Assembly (NCBI GenBank): GCA_027922465.2 | Contig: BQMF02000013.1 | Coordinates: forward strand, 1,550,001 to 1,614,000 | Length of the DNA: 64,000 nt | Source of the DNA: Turritopsis dohrnii | Taxonomy: Eukaryota > Cnidaria > Hydrozoa > Anthoathecata > Oceaniidae | Direction of reading: 5' to 3' | Position numbers and translations under genes: made by a program | Shown: positions 11,240 to 24,500 of the stretch, in pieces | Layout: each line of letters starts with the position of its first letter | How positions within the stretch are numbered: position 1 is the first letter of the stretch | Notes under the pieces: generated by a model | The model's database searches: none | Seen by the model: only the letters and a program-made list of their open reading frames with translations | Told to the model about the DNA's origin: nothing

Positions 11240-13055
11240 TTATTCGTGTGGGTCTGTTTTTAACTCACTCGTCATTGCTATAATTAATTTGTATTTTAGT
11301 TCAATTATAATACTGGAGACTAGTGGGAATGCGCAATACAGCACCGGGATAGAAATTACGAAAAAAAAGATGGGATGTTGAACCTAGGCATCTTACAGAA
11401 TTATGGTTGCAACGACTGGAAAAACACGCAGCTCAGTTACTCAGTTATCCAGGTTATCCTATAGTGTCTTTTCTGGTAAAATAAAGACAAGTTCTCAAGA
11501 CAGTTCCCCATAAATTATATTTACAAAAACATAAATTGAATTAAAAAAATTCACGAAAATACAAATTCCTTAAACATATTCCAAGAATATACATAAACAA
11601 AGGATAGAGATATAATAGGATTTAATCACAGACATACGATAAGCAAAGGTGTCAGATGAGATCCCTCCTGAACAAATCTTCTAAAAAATTGGTTCCAAAA
11701 TGCTATGACAAGTAAGGCGACTGAAGGATTCAAATAAAACACAAATCTTATACTTTAAATAAAACAAAACACAACATAACAGTCAACTTATGCTTTATTT
11801 CTGTCAATATTTATGTGGTGGCCGACTGCTCACTATTTTCACGACACATGCAAGTTATATTACATAGTAAGGTAGATTATATATGTAAATTTATTAGTTA
11901 TTATACATTGCAAAATTTAGTAGCGCTATAAATGTGTTGATAAATCTTTCATTTGTATATGTTACGAACATGTATATGAGCAGTAGGGCATCACCGAAAT
12001 ATTGTCAAAAATTTTACGAATCTTGAAATTTGTTTTGTTTCCCCTGATTGAATGGCAACTCCTTTGAAGGAAGAAAGTGTTTCGCTTAACCAAAACAGTT
12101 TCGCATTTTGCATGAAAACGCTATTTTTGTGAGTAGAAATTGCTGTTTTTTCGAGAATAATCTTATAGAAAAATGTGGTAAAAAATGGAACGTGACAATA
12201 AGATTCCTTAAAGAAGGTTTACAACATGGGGTTTTAGCATTACAACGCCTGTTTAAAAGAAAAATCTTTCAAGAATCTTAACGTGTAAACCCCCCTTTAA
12301 AGATAATGAATTAAAAGTCGAGAGGGACTCTCCAATCATTTGCCTACGTCGATAATAACGATTTTGATAAAGTCATAATTCCAGACTCATTTCTTATTCT
12401 TGTTCTAATGAGGGATAATAACCACTGCTGACGCCACCATCACGCAAACTTCAGTTCCATTTATAGTACCTCATTATTTTTAAAAGAGGGGTTATCAATA
12501 TGGATACGGAGGAAATGAACAAAAAAAAGAATACTCCTCACTACAAAACTTAATCTTATTATTTGTTTGAATAATAAAAAACAAAAACACGTTTGCCGTT
12601 CACAACCTTCCAAACTTTTTGCAGGACTTTTGCCAATTCGGGCAACACTATAAATTTTTCATCTGGAAACACTTTCTTCCCTTTAAAATAAAAATTTTGT
12701 GGTGTCAGGCACACTACATTCACCGAATTTCAAGTAATAACAAAAGTTGCCTCTCTAAGTTCTCGATTTTGCTGATAAACATAATGGCAGTTGGAATAAC
12801 AAGAGAACGTCCCTTTCCAGTGATCACAATTACAGCTGGAATCAGTTCTCCAAAGAAATTTCAAAATATATGAACATGGTTTCACAATGTTAACCAGTCA
12901 TTTCATAAGAAATGCTCGGCCACGTTTCAACCACGTTCCAGTTTTAGGTCTTTAAGCCTCCTTAGGTCCATCACCTAATAAAGATAATAATTGCAAAATA
13001 ACACATCTTCTACAATGTTTCATCCTATAATTCAACTGAAACCATCTATCTCGTT
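11240..13055. other. Intergenic, downstream of BLOC1S1
   Basis: AT-rich, with no recognisable gene or RNA. The frame at 12619-12873 has no family resemblance. The stretch presumably includes the BLOC1S1 3' UTR, but I saw no clear polyadenylation signal close to its stop. Confidence 0.4.
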
Positions 13056-14207
13056 CTAAAGCAATGTAGGAGACAGGAAGGCAGACAAACCTTTATATGC
13101 ATACTCCAAAGCACTTGCAATAGTTGTAATATCTGTTTCTATTGTCCTTGCCCAATTCTCAACATCACCAAGTTCTTTCAATGATTGGTTAAAACTATCT
13201 AGCATGCTTATCCATTGGTGCGTCTGTTTTGAAAATTGACTGACATGCTGTTGTAATCGTTTGGCTTCATTCTCTAAAGCTCTTTGGTTGTTGTACGCTT
13301 TTTCCACACTGAAAAACGATACAGATATTATTTCATTAGAGTACAGATATGATATTCTAACAGATTCTCTCAATGCATTGGTAATTAAAATCATAAATTC
13401 AATAAGTGGGAAACTTGAATGAAAAACTGGAAAGGGTGGCTGGCCTATAATTAAATATAATAGAGCAAACACTGTGGATTAATTTACATCAGATTGGACT
13501 TGAGATCTTTGATTACGAATTATAATGATCTTACTCAGAATTTAATGCAGCAATAAGTTTATTAGAAAATTCATGAACAGAAGCTATTGCCACCTTTTTT
13601 CTTTCTTCTATAAGATACAAAAACAAAACATATACAGCACACAAGTTTCAGATAGCATTTCATTTATTCTAAATTTCTCTGGTTTTCATGCTTATAAAAC
13701 AAATTTATTGACCTGATATATCATGCAGTTGCAGTTGTAAGCAGTTGCAATGAGGAATACCATTATGTGTTGTCTGAATTATATACACAAAACAATTCAA
13801 TTCCTGTTTCCACAATATCTTTCCAGACACAGCATTATAACCGAGTTATAGTTATAAATTTAGGACTTTTATCCAATATTCAAGCCTAATTATGTGAAAA
13901 ATGTGAATCGTAAAATAAAAAAAAAGGAATTACAGAAATTGCTGTTCTGTGGGACCAAATGAGAAACTACTAGGGTTTTTATTATATTTTTTATATTTTT
14001 GTTACGATATTATAACATTAATTATAATATCATAATTATAATATCATCATTAAGACAAAGTCCCTGAATAAGTACTTTTCCAGATCCTTCCCTGAGTTTC
14101 CAGGTTGCTTGAACCCAGTATAAATATCTGAAGTTACCTTGCTGTTCTTTGCGGCTTGCTTGCAGATTGTTGTGTTCTTTCAATGCTCTGGCTAACATAT
14201 TTCTCAT
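13056..14207 (-). CDS. BLOC1S1: BLOC-1 complex subunit 1 (BLOS1/GCN5L1)
   Basis: Exons 14207-14138, 13607-13535 and 13308-13056 join in frame (phases 1 and 2) to 131 residues, close to the animal family length. The N-terminus MLARALKEHNNLQASRKEQQ matches the family start MLSRLLKEHQ-type, so translation may begin at the second Met (14198) rather than 14207. The C-terminal exon holds the conserved block AYNNQRALENEAKRLQ, FSKQTHQWISMLDSFNQSLKELGDVENWARTIE and TIASALEYAYKG. The protein is a small helical subunit of the BLOC-1/BORC complexes in lysosome-related organelle biogenesis and lysosome positioning. The neighbouring IQ gene lies upstream on the same strand. Confidence 0.92.
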
Positions 14208-15065
14208 TCACTATATTTAAACGCTAAAATAACACAGGAATATGTTGAATCTTTGTATAACATTGCCTAAAATGAGTATGGATTATTAGGTCTAGGTAAA
14301 GATTGGTTGCAAAAAGTGAAGAGAAAGCAGGTTTAATTTTATTTACACCCCCGTCTAAGGAGGTTTTGCCTGGTTCTGAATCTTATAGTGACAATTGAGA
14401 ATAGAAATCTTACATTAGTAAACTTCATTACATGATTAATTGAAAACAATACTATAGAGCGAAGTATGAGGGTTTTGTTTACTTAAAACATAAAAACACG
14501 AGAGCATTTAGAAAAACCATATATTATATACAAAGTTGATATGATACTCATTTATTACAACTGAATTTACATTATGAAGATGACAATAGATCTTCCGTCC
14601 ATGGAACATTTGGAAAACAATATATATATATATATAGCTAGGCTTTCACAAACATGACAAATGTTTATTTGCAACATGACAAACATCTTCAAATCTGGTT
14701 TTCATTAAGTTAGAGATGGGTTATTTTTAAAAAATTTTAAATCTGCAATAGTAACAAGGCTGTGCCATCAACATCTTCATTGCCTTAAGGAACAATTTGA
14801 AACATCAGTTATCTTATCATTACTTCATAGAAAAATAAAAGTTCAATCTTTTTTTGAGGAAATTCTTGAAAAATCCATATTTCAAATACAAGAATCCATG
14901 TTTATGGATAGTAATCAGTATCAATGATACATTTATCAGTACTTATTAGATGAATTAGATGAATGCTGAAATTAAAACAAATTATCCATATATACAGCTA
15001 ATTGGACATTGATGAATCAGTCATCACATGCAAATTTCAATAACAATATTTAAAAATAACACTGG
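14208..15065. other. 3' UTR side of the IQ-motif gene
   Basis: A non-coding AT-rich stretch between two minus-strand genes. It includes a short (TA)n run near 14621-14636 and minus-strand polyadenylation signals at 14664-14669 and near 14549. Confidence 0.45.
14664..14669 (-). promoter_or_regulatory. AATAAA polyadenylation signal of IQ-motif gene
   Basis: TTTATT on the plus strand reads AATAAA on the minus strand, about 400 bases past the stop of the IQ-motif gene. It is the nearest canonical signal I found downstream. Confidence 0.4.
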
Positions 15066-16046
15066 TTATGACTCCCAACTGAAATCAATGCTTTCTAAAT
15101 TAACAACATTGTCCACGTCATCACTGTCAACACTTCTCAAATTTATCTCCAGTGAATCTGAATCATAGTCTTCCAATTGTTTGACAGTGTTGTTTGTGCT
15201 TTGTGTAAGCATGGTATCTTGGAAACCTTTACAAGTTTCTTTAATACTTTCAGCAATGACTGTATCAACAAGGGCTTGAGCGACAGTATGTATATTCTCA
15301 GTAGTAATAACAGGTGATTCACAAGGATCATTCAAAGTATGTGTTTCTCCATTGCTAATTGGTACATCATCATCAATTTTGAATTCGTAAGAATTGTCAT
15401 TGGCAGGTTTGCAGCTTTCATACTGGGAATGTTTTTCATCATTAACAGATATTTTCTCATCGTAAGGCAGAGATTGTTGAAAATTTTCTGTTTGAATATG
15501 TTCATCAACTGAAGAAACAACTCCACATTTTAAGGTACTCAGTCCATCAATGTTATTAATAAGCTTTAAAAGCACTTCAATCATTGAAATCCTTTCCGAT
15601 TTCAAAGAATTTATTTGTCTAGCATATTTTTCGTCTACTTGTAATAGCTGATTTTGCAAACAATTGGTGACATAGTCCAATTTTTTACGTTGAATACCTA
15701 CATCAAGGCATCTTGTGTGATAACCTTTCCAGAAAGCTTGTATCTTTACAGCTGCTTTGTGTTCTTTAAGCATTTCTTTATATTTCCTCTGTTGAAAATA
15801 CCTCTTTATATTAGCTTGCAGTAACGATGCAGCTAAATTTAGCAGACGTAACGCCTCTTCTTGTGTCATTTGAATGAGTTCAGTTGATTGATAGTCATGA
15901 CTATAATTTACCTGCTTGTCACTATAGGTGTTTTCTGTAATATTTCTAAATAATACACCATCAGCATTTTGTTGTGTCAGCTCTTCTTCTGAGAGTTTAA
16001 TGAAAATAGATGATGAATCAAGCAATGACGAATTGCAAGAATTCAT
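15066..16046 (-). CDS. IQ-motif (calmodulin-binding) protein, unknown family
   Basis: A single coding exon of 326 residues from ATG 16046. Upstream sequence ending TTTTTCAG at 16059 looks like a splice acceptor for a 5' UTR exon, so the longer open frame reaching 16148 is not used as the start. Two IQ motifs are visible: LQANIKRYFQQRK (about 76-88) and IQAFWKGYHTR (about 102-112), preceded by a helical segment. This predicts binding of calmodulin or a related light chain. The following region (about 115-165) could form a helix or coiled coil. The C-terminal half is acidic and low in structure, ending VNLESIDFSWES. I do not recognise an orthologue. Confidence 0.75.
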   Translation of the reverse strand: MNSCNSSLLDSSSIFIKLSEEELTQQNADGVLFRNITENTYSDKQVNYSHDYQSTELIQMTQEEALRLLNLAASLLQANIKRYFQQRKYKEMLKEHKAAVKIQAFWKGYHTRCLDVGIQRKKLDYVTNCLQNQLLQVDEKYARQINSLKSERISMIEVLLKLINNIDGLSTLKCGVVSSVDEHIQTENFQQSLPYDEKISVNDEKHSQYESCKPANDNSYEFKIDDDVPISNGETHTLNDPCESPVITTENIHTVAQALVDTVIAESIKETCKGFQDTMLTQSTNNTVKQLEDYDSDSLEINLRSVDSDDVDNVVNLESIDFSWES

Positions 16047-16195
16047 TTTAAAATGGACCTGAAAAACAAAATAATGAAATTGACAGGTATATAACAATAC
16101 ATTATAAAATATTGACAACAGTAGAACATCATTCCAGTATTCCATCATTCCATCAATCTGTATTCTTGCTATGATATTATTTTAAACTGTTTAGA

Positions 16196-17608
16196 TATAT
16201 ACCGTAAAGCTGGGTGACTTGAAACAGCGTCGAAAAATGATATTTCTCATGAAATAATGAACGAAACTCCGAATTTTTTTCAGATTCCGTTCAGAGACTA
16301 TCTAGCACAACATTCGATAGAAAAATTTTATTAATCAAGGAAGTTCTTCGGAAGCTGAAGATGAACAAAGCGCCGAAAATCAGTACCCCTGTAAAATAGC
16401 ACGTCGCAGCGATATAGCATATCACCAAATATAATTTTTTTTATATACATTTGTAAAATAGAAAGGTCAAAGGGAGTAATTCCAGAATTTTATCGAAAAA
16501 TATTTAAAATTGACAGAAATATATGCCATTAAAATGTTTCGTTTTTTTTTCACTCGATACACTTCGTCTCTTCGATTATTGCATAAATATTCTTATATCA
16601 ATTATGATGCAATCGAATCATTGATGTGTGATAAAGTTCAGGCAATGGAGTTTCAAAAGTGGTATAAGTCATTTGGTAATTATTATAAGTTCAATTAATA
16701 GAAAGGGTTGATATCTAAGAATTGAACTTCAATAGACTCGTTTTACTAATCAGAATTATGAACAAATCGGTGCTGCAATTATATCCTCCGTTCAAGGCTA
16801 TGGCCACACCATACTTATATATTATAGAATTAGCGATAGACGGGACTGCGTGTGTTGTTACTAATACAATTTCATCCTTAACCTCGTTACCAGGGCTCCT
16901 TCTTGCCTTTTTGATATACGGATGCTGTTTCATACTCTGTGTACATGTCATATGCAATGGCGCAACAAATTTGCGTAATCCGGATGAAATGATGAAGTGC
17001 TTGTGTGGAAAAAACAAAGACAATGGATCAATTTCCAAGTGACATCTATCGAAATGGTAAAGGAAATATATCCTAAACTAAGAGAAGCAAAAGAAAGAAA
17101 GGTAGATACTCTAACACAGGAATTTTATTATATTATTTTCAATTTACAAGTTTTAATTTAAGTACAGTCTTGTAAACTAGCTATAAATTCAAATTCATCT
17201 TTCCTGCTTTCGATATTGTTTCTGAAATGTTATCACACGCTTAATTTCTCCATCATTTAATAAAACTGAAACTGGCATTAACAAATTATTTTAATTTATG
17301 TTTTATACGCCAGTAATCGTAGATCACACGTTTTCTGTTTTGGCGCTCTATAAAACAACATTTTTGTGGAAACAGCACTGTTTCAAGTCACCCCTGCACG
17401 ATAAATTTCAGTAGGTGTACTTTGTGAAGCAATAACTTGAGATGGCATGCATCAATTAGTTTGAGCACTTCGTTATCTGAAAGACTAAAGATGAATGGAC
17501 CTTTTTAAAAATTTCATAGTAATTACTTTTAGATTAAAAGTCATGCAAGCAAATCTTTTAAAAAAAACAGCGAATTTTGTTTCAAGCCACCCTGTTTTAC
17601 GGTATATA
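16196..17608. mobile_element. TIR element (TATATACCGTAAA ends)
   Basis: The left end TATATACCGTAAAGCTGGGT, continuing to GACTTGAAACA, and the right end (complement TATATACCGTAAAACAGGGT, continuing to GGCTTGAAACA) are 31-base inverted repeats with a few mismatches. A further partial terminus, TTTCAAGTCACCCCTG, lies at about 17383-17398. The 1.4 kb interior has short frames on both strands but no transposase that I recognise, and it contains a decayed end of the long-TIR CAACCTCG family at 16879-16925. Confidence 0.65.
16879..16925 (+). repeat. Decayed CAACCTCG-family terminus
   Basis: TAACCTCGTTACCAGGGCTC followed by CTTGCC and TTTTGATATACGGAT matches the first 45 or so bases of the long-TIR element at 32305. 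The opposite end was not found, so this is a solo or broken terminus nested in the element 16196-17608. Confidence 0.55.
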
Positions 17609-19033
17609 CACACTATGCAATGTTCTGCGCAGATACATAGATAGATAATTTATTTGGTAACGGAGGTCGTTAAAAAAACGCAGTATAATACTGAATGGAC
17701 CTATTATATGAAATATTATATACAAAATATATAAAACATATGATGGGGTACAAGAATTAGGTGCATATAAAATAATTTTATTCAAATATAAACTATGAAC
17801 TAAAATCTAGATATTGAAAAAAAAGTTAAAAAAACCCCCCAAAAAACGGCTAGGAGGAAAGGAAGCGCTAATAATAATAAGAAGTTAGATTTAAGCAGAC
17901 TAACAACAAAAAAACTAAAAAACAAAACAAAAAAGAACTCAGAGTTTAGGGTAATGATGTTTTTTCCCTGTTTTTTTGTTAATGAAACAAAACACCGTTT
18001 TCTCGAGTAAACTTTGACGAAGGCGGTATAAATAGTTTGAAGTGAAAACAGTTGTATGTTGTAATTACAGCAATTTACTCACAACACCAGTTGCCATTTT
18101 GGATTGTACAGAAAAACCCGCGTTAGTTGACATTACTTTTTAGCGCCCAAAAGAACTTCTGGTGGCGGTTGTTCAATAAGGATTGGATTTTAGATCTTCT
18201 TCAACCAAAATTTGTTTTCTTTGTAAATGGAGCTACGTTTTTCCAACCAGGGTTCATTTTCTTTGACTTGTTAATTTTTAGTTTACCTCAAAATTTTTAA
18301 CATGGGCGTTTATTAGAGATGTAAATAAGCTTTCCAAAAAGGTATCATACTTGATATAAACATATTCCTATCAAAAGGACTAATAAAAAAACAAAAACAC
18401 GTTATTTTCCCTTACTCGCACCTTAAAATGGTTTGAAAGAAATTGCAAACATGAGATCCATCTTCTTACCCAGGTCTGAACAGCGATGTGAATTATTAGA
18501 GAATATCCCAGTCAGTGTGTGGTGTGTAACACCATAACCATCCCACGGTGAGTATGGCGTATATCGAAAAAGAAGCGTAACAAAATCGTCCAAAAAAGAA
18601 AAAAAAAAGAACAAGTGAATTTTATGTACATCAATTAATGATAACCGCACATAATGTATATTAATGTATAATGTATATTATATATCGATATAGCACATTG
18701 GTTTCAGTTAACTGACTGAATTTTATGTGAAATCGAACTTCAGTTTACATTTTGAATTGATTGACATTGATTACGCTCTGCAGTATTTTTATCCTCTTTG
18801 CTTTGCAGTGTGTAATGCTTATCTCATTTGCCCGTCGATGACAGACGTAGCTGTCGAAACGTAGCCAAAATGAACTCGCTTGTTCATGGCATGATAAACT
18901 TTGACTTACTCAATTAAACTGTTAAATTATTTGGTGTTTCAGTTAATATTCTTTGTCCGTATGTAAACAAAAAGTGTTAGAGGTTTCACTTCAAATTTCA
19001 AATGGCAACATTTACTAAAGGTTGAAAGTGATC
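17609..19033. other. AT-rich intergenic sequence
   Basis: No gene was found. A-rich stretches lie at about 17815-17945, and a short irregular TAATGTATAT repeat at about 18653-18690. The frame at 18423-18650 is not supported. Confidence 0.4.
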
Positions 19034-19107
19034 CAACCTCGAACCCAGGGTCTCTTGCCTTTTCGATATACGGATCGAAAAGGCAAGAGACCCTGGGTTC
19101 GAGGTTG
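19034..19107. mobile_element. 74-bp minimal hairpin transposon (CAACCTCG family)
   Basis: The unit is a near-perfect palindrome: CAACCTCGAACCCAGGGTCT on the left is repeated inverted on the right, arms of about 34 bases around a short ATATACG centre. It has essentially no internal sequence. The 10-base direct repeat GAAAGTGATC flanks it on both sides. The arms equal the outer TIR of the 2.2 kb element at 32305-34539, so this is a miniature derivative of the same family that appears to have inserted as a unit. Confidence 0.85.
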
Positions 19108-20477
19108 GAAAGTGATCAACAAACCAACAAGGTTGTTGGTGCTTCAATGATTTACAAGATCACATGGTCAGGAAATGCTCCAGTCAGTGGTTTGCTGATC
19201 AAAGAAAAACGATATTTTTTTCCGAAAAATTCTATCAGATGATGGTTAGAAAAATATAAGGCAAGATTGCTTTTGATATCTTTTTTTATCATTATTTCAC
19301 ATTAGGTAAGTATAGGAATATTTGAAGTCCACCCAGAAGTATTGCCAGCTGAATGAGTGGAACTGATCCTTCTCCTCCGAATGAAGTCGATTATCCCGCC
19401 TATCGATCAAGGAATCATATGTGATCACTCAAAATCAACCATTGCTCTCCTGAGATTTAAAAAGCAGATTCAAACTTTAAAAAGGAACCCAGTTGCTTTA
19501 ATTTTCAATTCTAACTGCCTTCAAAGCTTACGAAAGCGTAGATGATAAGGAGATGATAAGGATCACCATTTGCCTAATTTTATATATTGAAGAAGATGTT
19601 ATTAGAAGGCTTCTAATGAAATGACAGCTGAAGAACTTCCTGATGTTAACTTTCAATTATCGATCAGTGGCAATTTGTGTGGTGCCGAAATTAGCTATTT
19701 CCGAACTTTCTAGGGAAAAAACCATCATGATATCCCGTCTTCATGCTGCCGAGATGCCGTTTTGTCGGGACAGCCTTTATGTCATTATAAGCAAAAAAAT
19801 TTTTTTTTTAGAGAAATTAGCGATATAGGGGGGATCTCAGTAAGAATGTCACCTCAGCAAACCTGAGACTTTTTTATAAACAGCCCCTAATGAAAAAAAA
19901 TCATATGCAACTCATTTTTAGGCCAGCGAAAATATATCGTCAATCTCACTTTAATTCGAACGATTTCCACATTAAAAAAAAAAAAAAAGTTTCTACTTTT
20001 CGTAAGATACAAGGGAGTTTCCAAAAAAGACATAAGATGAAGTGAGTCAAGACGTTCTCAAAAATGCCATAAATCTAATGAAAAATAAACTCGGTGTTAT
20101 TCTTTAGGGTTACCGAATAACAGGAGCTTGAAAATAATACGTCATAAACATCGTAATAAAAATGTAAATTACAAATTTATTATAATAACTACAAATCAAT
20201 TAAATAAAATTTTAAATAGTTAAATTGAAATAGACTTAGTCAATGAAATTTTACAAATATGATCAAAATGCTTAAAACCAACATGCAAAAACAAAACGAT
20301 AAATTGTTTTTTGAGCAAAGGCAAGAAATCTCATTTTTGATAACTGGATGTTTCACAATCATGTCACCTAAATTAAAAAATTTAATTCTTAAAAGCTTCT
20401 ATACACCACATACTTGGGGCTGGCCAAACAAAATTTAGCAACTTCATGCCAAAATTAAATGGTGGAAAGCAAGCGGG
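19108..20477. other. Intergenic, no gene supported
   Basis: Short frames at 19357-19545 and 19643-19828 have no recognisable content. No RNA or clear repeat was seen. Confidence 0.4.
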
Positions 20478-20627
20478 ACAACAATCTTTGCCATTTGTAC
20501 TGTAGTAGTTTGGTCATATACACAATTTAAGACAATTTACCATGACGCCATAACTGGGATAATTAGTTAAATTGTGTAGAGGCAAGTATGACCATACTAC
20601 TACAGTACAAATGGCAAAGATTGTTGT
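20478..20627. mobile_element. 150-bp hairpin MITE
   Basis: The arms start ACAACAATCTTTGCCATTTG on the left and end with its inverted copy on the right. They extend for about 41 bases with one mismatch (TAGTTTGGTC against TAGTATGGTC). The loop is about 68 bases of AT-rich sequence. No family assignment was possible. Confidence 0.75.
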
Positions 20628-21510
20628 AATACTTCTAACAGCATTAGCCATTAGACAATTCACGTTAAATGAAAACTTGTTTCTCCAGCAGAGAATATGT
20701 TGGTATCGATTAAGTTATTACTGCGCCCAGTATTAACAGGTCCTGAATATTTAATGTCTTTTTGAATCTCGATATTATGAGAGGACATTAAATTATAATG
20801 TTATAGTAGCAAAATAGTGTGAGGGTGATAGCAACGCTTCGATTTCTTGACCGTATCGTTATCGGAACAACAAAAATAACTGAGAGAAAAACGTGATGAA
20901 TTATTCATAATTTTCAGAAGAAGCTTTGTATTCATCAAGCAAAGATTTACATTTGCTTATGAAAAATTCATATTTTCTAACGAACAGAATATTCAATATT
21001 TCACATCAACTTTTTTTTCCGATTTTTTTTTTTTTTTTTCGTTGTTTTTTTTTTCTTCATGATAAAAACGAAGAAGAAGAAGTTTTTTTCCTCCATGTTT
21101 TTTCTTCTTGATTGAGTACCTAATTTATTTTCTGATACGGTGTATGACTAATAGATAGTTTGAGATGTTAGATTTTTCCAGGGATTTAATTAAGGGGGAA
21201 ATCCTGGTTATCTGGGACTTACTGTATTTTGCTTCACACCTTCTGGCGATTAGTTCTTGCTGATTGATATGTGTTTACCGTTCCCGTAACATCCTTGATA
21301 TATTACAGGTAAACAGGAAGAAACAAGCTTATGTAACACGAAGATGAAGATTTGACTGGCTATAAAATAAACCATTTTATAATGATTTTAGTCAACGCTT
21401 TTATCGAAAAGGAGTTTTGAATAAGCTAGTCTGTTACCTATGACAAAGACGAATTTTTGATAAACGTTTGTTACGTTTGAAGACATAACTAATTGAGATC
21501 GAAAAGAAAC
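20628..21510. other. Upstream region of the TRAF gene
   Basis: Non-coding, with T-rich tracts around 21009-21052. No defined promoter motif could be supported. Confidence 0.4.
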
Positions 21511-24500
21511 ATGGTTGATACGATAGATAAAGCACCCCAACTAGGCGGTTTTGATGTTGAATTTACCAGTCAATTACCTCCGGAATACGAATGTCCAATT
21601 TGTCAACTTGCCTTTCGTGATCCCGTGCAAGTCGAGGAGTGTGGACATCGATTTTGTAAATCTTGTTTAGATGAACTGAAAAGAAGGTACGTAGAGGCAA
21701 ATCAAAGGAAAATGGAGGACTACAGTTTATTGTACAATAACTACAAGAACTATAATTTAATGAAATTTTTAATCTTAAGTGTTTAGTAATAACTAATCCA
21801 TTTTTCTTATTTATTCTACATATTTCAACTTACCTCCGTAACTTTTAACTACCCTCTAAAACAGCTTCTATTTCTTAATAGGTCATCCGTGTCAGATCCA
21901 AGTAGTGTTGTTCATAATCTGACGTTTGATTTGAACCTACGATTTCTTTCTTTAAGGCATCTGTTCCAATTTTGTGTGAAACATGATCCATTACTTAAAA
22001 ATGTTACAAAAATTATAAATCACAAAAACAAAAATAAAAAACACAACACGAACAAGAAAAATAACAGAATTATTGCCCTCACAAATTAGAACCACTATTT
22101 TTGGTCAAACACTCAATTTATGTATGCTATAAGAAGGACACTAAATCCTAAAAGTAATGGTAACGTTTTGTTTTTAAAAAGTCAGTATAACTAAACTAAA
22201 GCCTAGTAGATGCAGACAAGGAAAACGTTTTTTATGTATGTTTTGTAACTTGCTTTAGATCAAAGGGTATGTTGGCTTGTCCTCTTGATCGACAGCAAGT
22301 AAACACAGAAAAAGTAAGTGTGTTATTGTATCTTTTATCCCATTAATTGAAACTATGTTAAAATGTCATTGAATCATGATACCAAAGTATCATAAGCATT
22401 GTTGTTGCCCCCGCAGCGAGCGTAAGCGAGCGAGGAGGCATAGTAGTTTCACGAGATAGGCGAATGTCAGTTTCCGATTTTGTTCTTCATCATCTTCATC
22501 CTCCAACTTTCGTGTTGACGTTACACGGTGGAATACAATTATTAGCTGACTTTGCTTTTTTTCCGTTTCAAAGCATGGCACTGTAAGTGGGAGAGACAGA
22601 ATGTTTTTCGTATCTCTTTCCTAATTTATTATTATATTATACTATGTTATTTAGGAAGATCGTATGCTAAAATTGCTTAGACATTTTTCGTGTTACTTTT
22701 GTGTTGTTTTAGTGAAGTGAACGACAAGGATTTTGAAGCACAGCTTGAAATCCAAAATTTTGCCAACCATACATTTTATTATTGTATATATTTTAACTCT
22801 AAATTTTTCTTTCAATAATTTTGTTTAATGCACTGGTTTTTGGCGGATCTTGCCTTCAAAAGATTTTAATTGGATTTCTGTGTATACAAGAAAGCCATAT
22901 TACAAATTGTTGTTCTTCGTGTTTTTCTTCTTTGACTGTCTTCCAAACCTAGTGTGATCATGATCAATAAAACCTGTATGTGTTTTTTTTTTGGGGTTTT
23001 TTTTATGTAAACATTGGCTATTTTTTGTTTTAAATCAAAGTTTGAAACGCAATGGATTTTTCGCTTTAATTTTTTTTTTGAAAAAGTTTTTTTTTTTGGC
23101 TCTTACAAATGTCTTTAACAAATCTTATTTTAATTATAAAAATTATAAAATATGTATCTATGGTTTCAATTCACACATTTCTCTTGTTTGTAGCAAATAC
23201 TTTCTAATATTACTTGTTAAGCCTTATTTACACTTTTTGAAAGGTATATTAGCATCAGTGTAACTTAGACCTAAGAGATAACAAAAAGTAACAAAGTTTT
23301 GTGCATATTTTCATCTGTTTAAGTGTAAATCTATTTGGTTTGCATATTGCAAGTTGGTTTTGAAATGCCGAAAACTGATTTTGTCGAAATATTTAAGCAT
23401 ATAACTTTGCCATATCAGGTCCCAAATCAACCCAAACATTCTTTTTTCGGCCAAAAACTTGCTTTCGTTTCCGCTGTTAATGTATAGCTTGCTGTCTGTG
23501 CAAATTGGAATGCTTGAGCGCGGGGGCATTTTTAGCTAAAGCTACATGCTAGTTTAATATACAGTGTGTCCCACAGAATTTCGGTCTGAGATTTTAACAG
23601 CTCATAACTTTTCACACATATATCAGATTTCAGCAATTTTTACACCATTCGATAGGATTTTATTCATAGATTTTAAAAACATACATTTTGTTCTCCAAAA
23701 CCTTTTAGTTTGGAAAAATTAAGGATTTTACCATGAAAAAATCCAATTATCTTCTTAAGGGTTAATCAACACATCTTTCAATAACAGCTATCAAAGGTCA
23801 TTATCAAAAACAATATCAAAGTCAAGTGACTGTAAAACACAAGAGTCATTAAAAACAAAACTTTAAGCTGTCTCAACATGTCCCCCGTTTCTCTTGACAC
23901 AGCGATTTTCTGTTGCTGTCATAAAGAGTGGCGAATAAAATTTTGATTTTGTCTAAGATTATTTGCTGAGTCAACAATTTTACTTCTTAACACTGATAGA
24001 CTCTGAATCTCAGTGGAGAAAAGTTTTTGTAGCAACTAAAGATTGCTCATATGATGTCAAAAACTTTTGTAGAAGCCCCCGTCTCACAATTTTTAAATTT
24101 GTGATGAGATTATAATTTTAGTGTGTTCAATAACACCGCGACATGTTCTTAATAAACAAAAGAATAATCGCACGTGAAAACTTACTTTTATTAACCATTA
24201 AGGAGTTAATGACCGTGACAGTTTAAAGAAATCATATTTACCAGAATGGTTTTGGACTAAATTATTTAAGATATAGGTTTTAAAAATCCTTGAAAAAAAT
24301 GCCATCGAATGATGTAAAAATCTCTAAAATCTGGTATATGTGTTAAAGGGTATAGCTTGTTAAAAGCTCAGACCGAAATTCTCTGGGACACACTGTATAG
24401 GAAAGGAGAGCTAATTACCCCCTTACTCTCTTTCATCGAAGCAGAGATAAGTTAGAGGGTTTAATTAATATTGCTACAAATAACTTCAAACTAATATTCA

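Noticed and set aside
15143..15526. Short minus-strand frames inside the IQ-motif gene
   Set aside because: They overlap the 326-residue IQ protein in other frames and are shadows.
16715..17042. Overlapping open frames on both strands, about 106 codons each
   Set aside because: They run through a decayed transposon terminus inside the TIR element; no recognisable protein.
19090..19110. GGTTCGAGG resembling a tRNA B box
   Set aside because: It is the transposon TIR; no A box, cloverleaf or pol III terminator is arranged around it.
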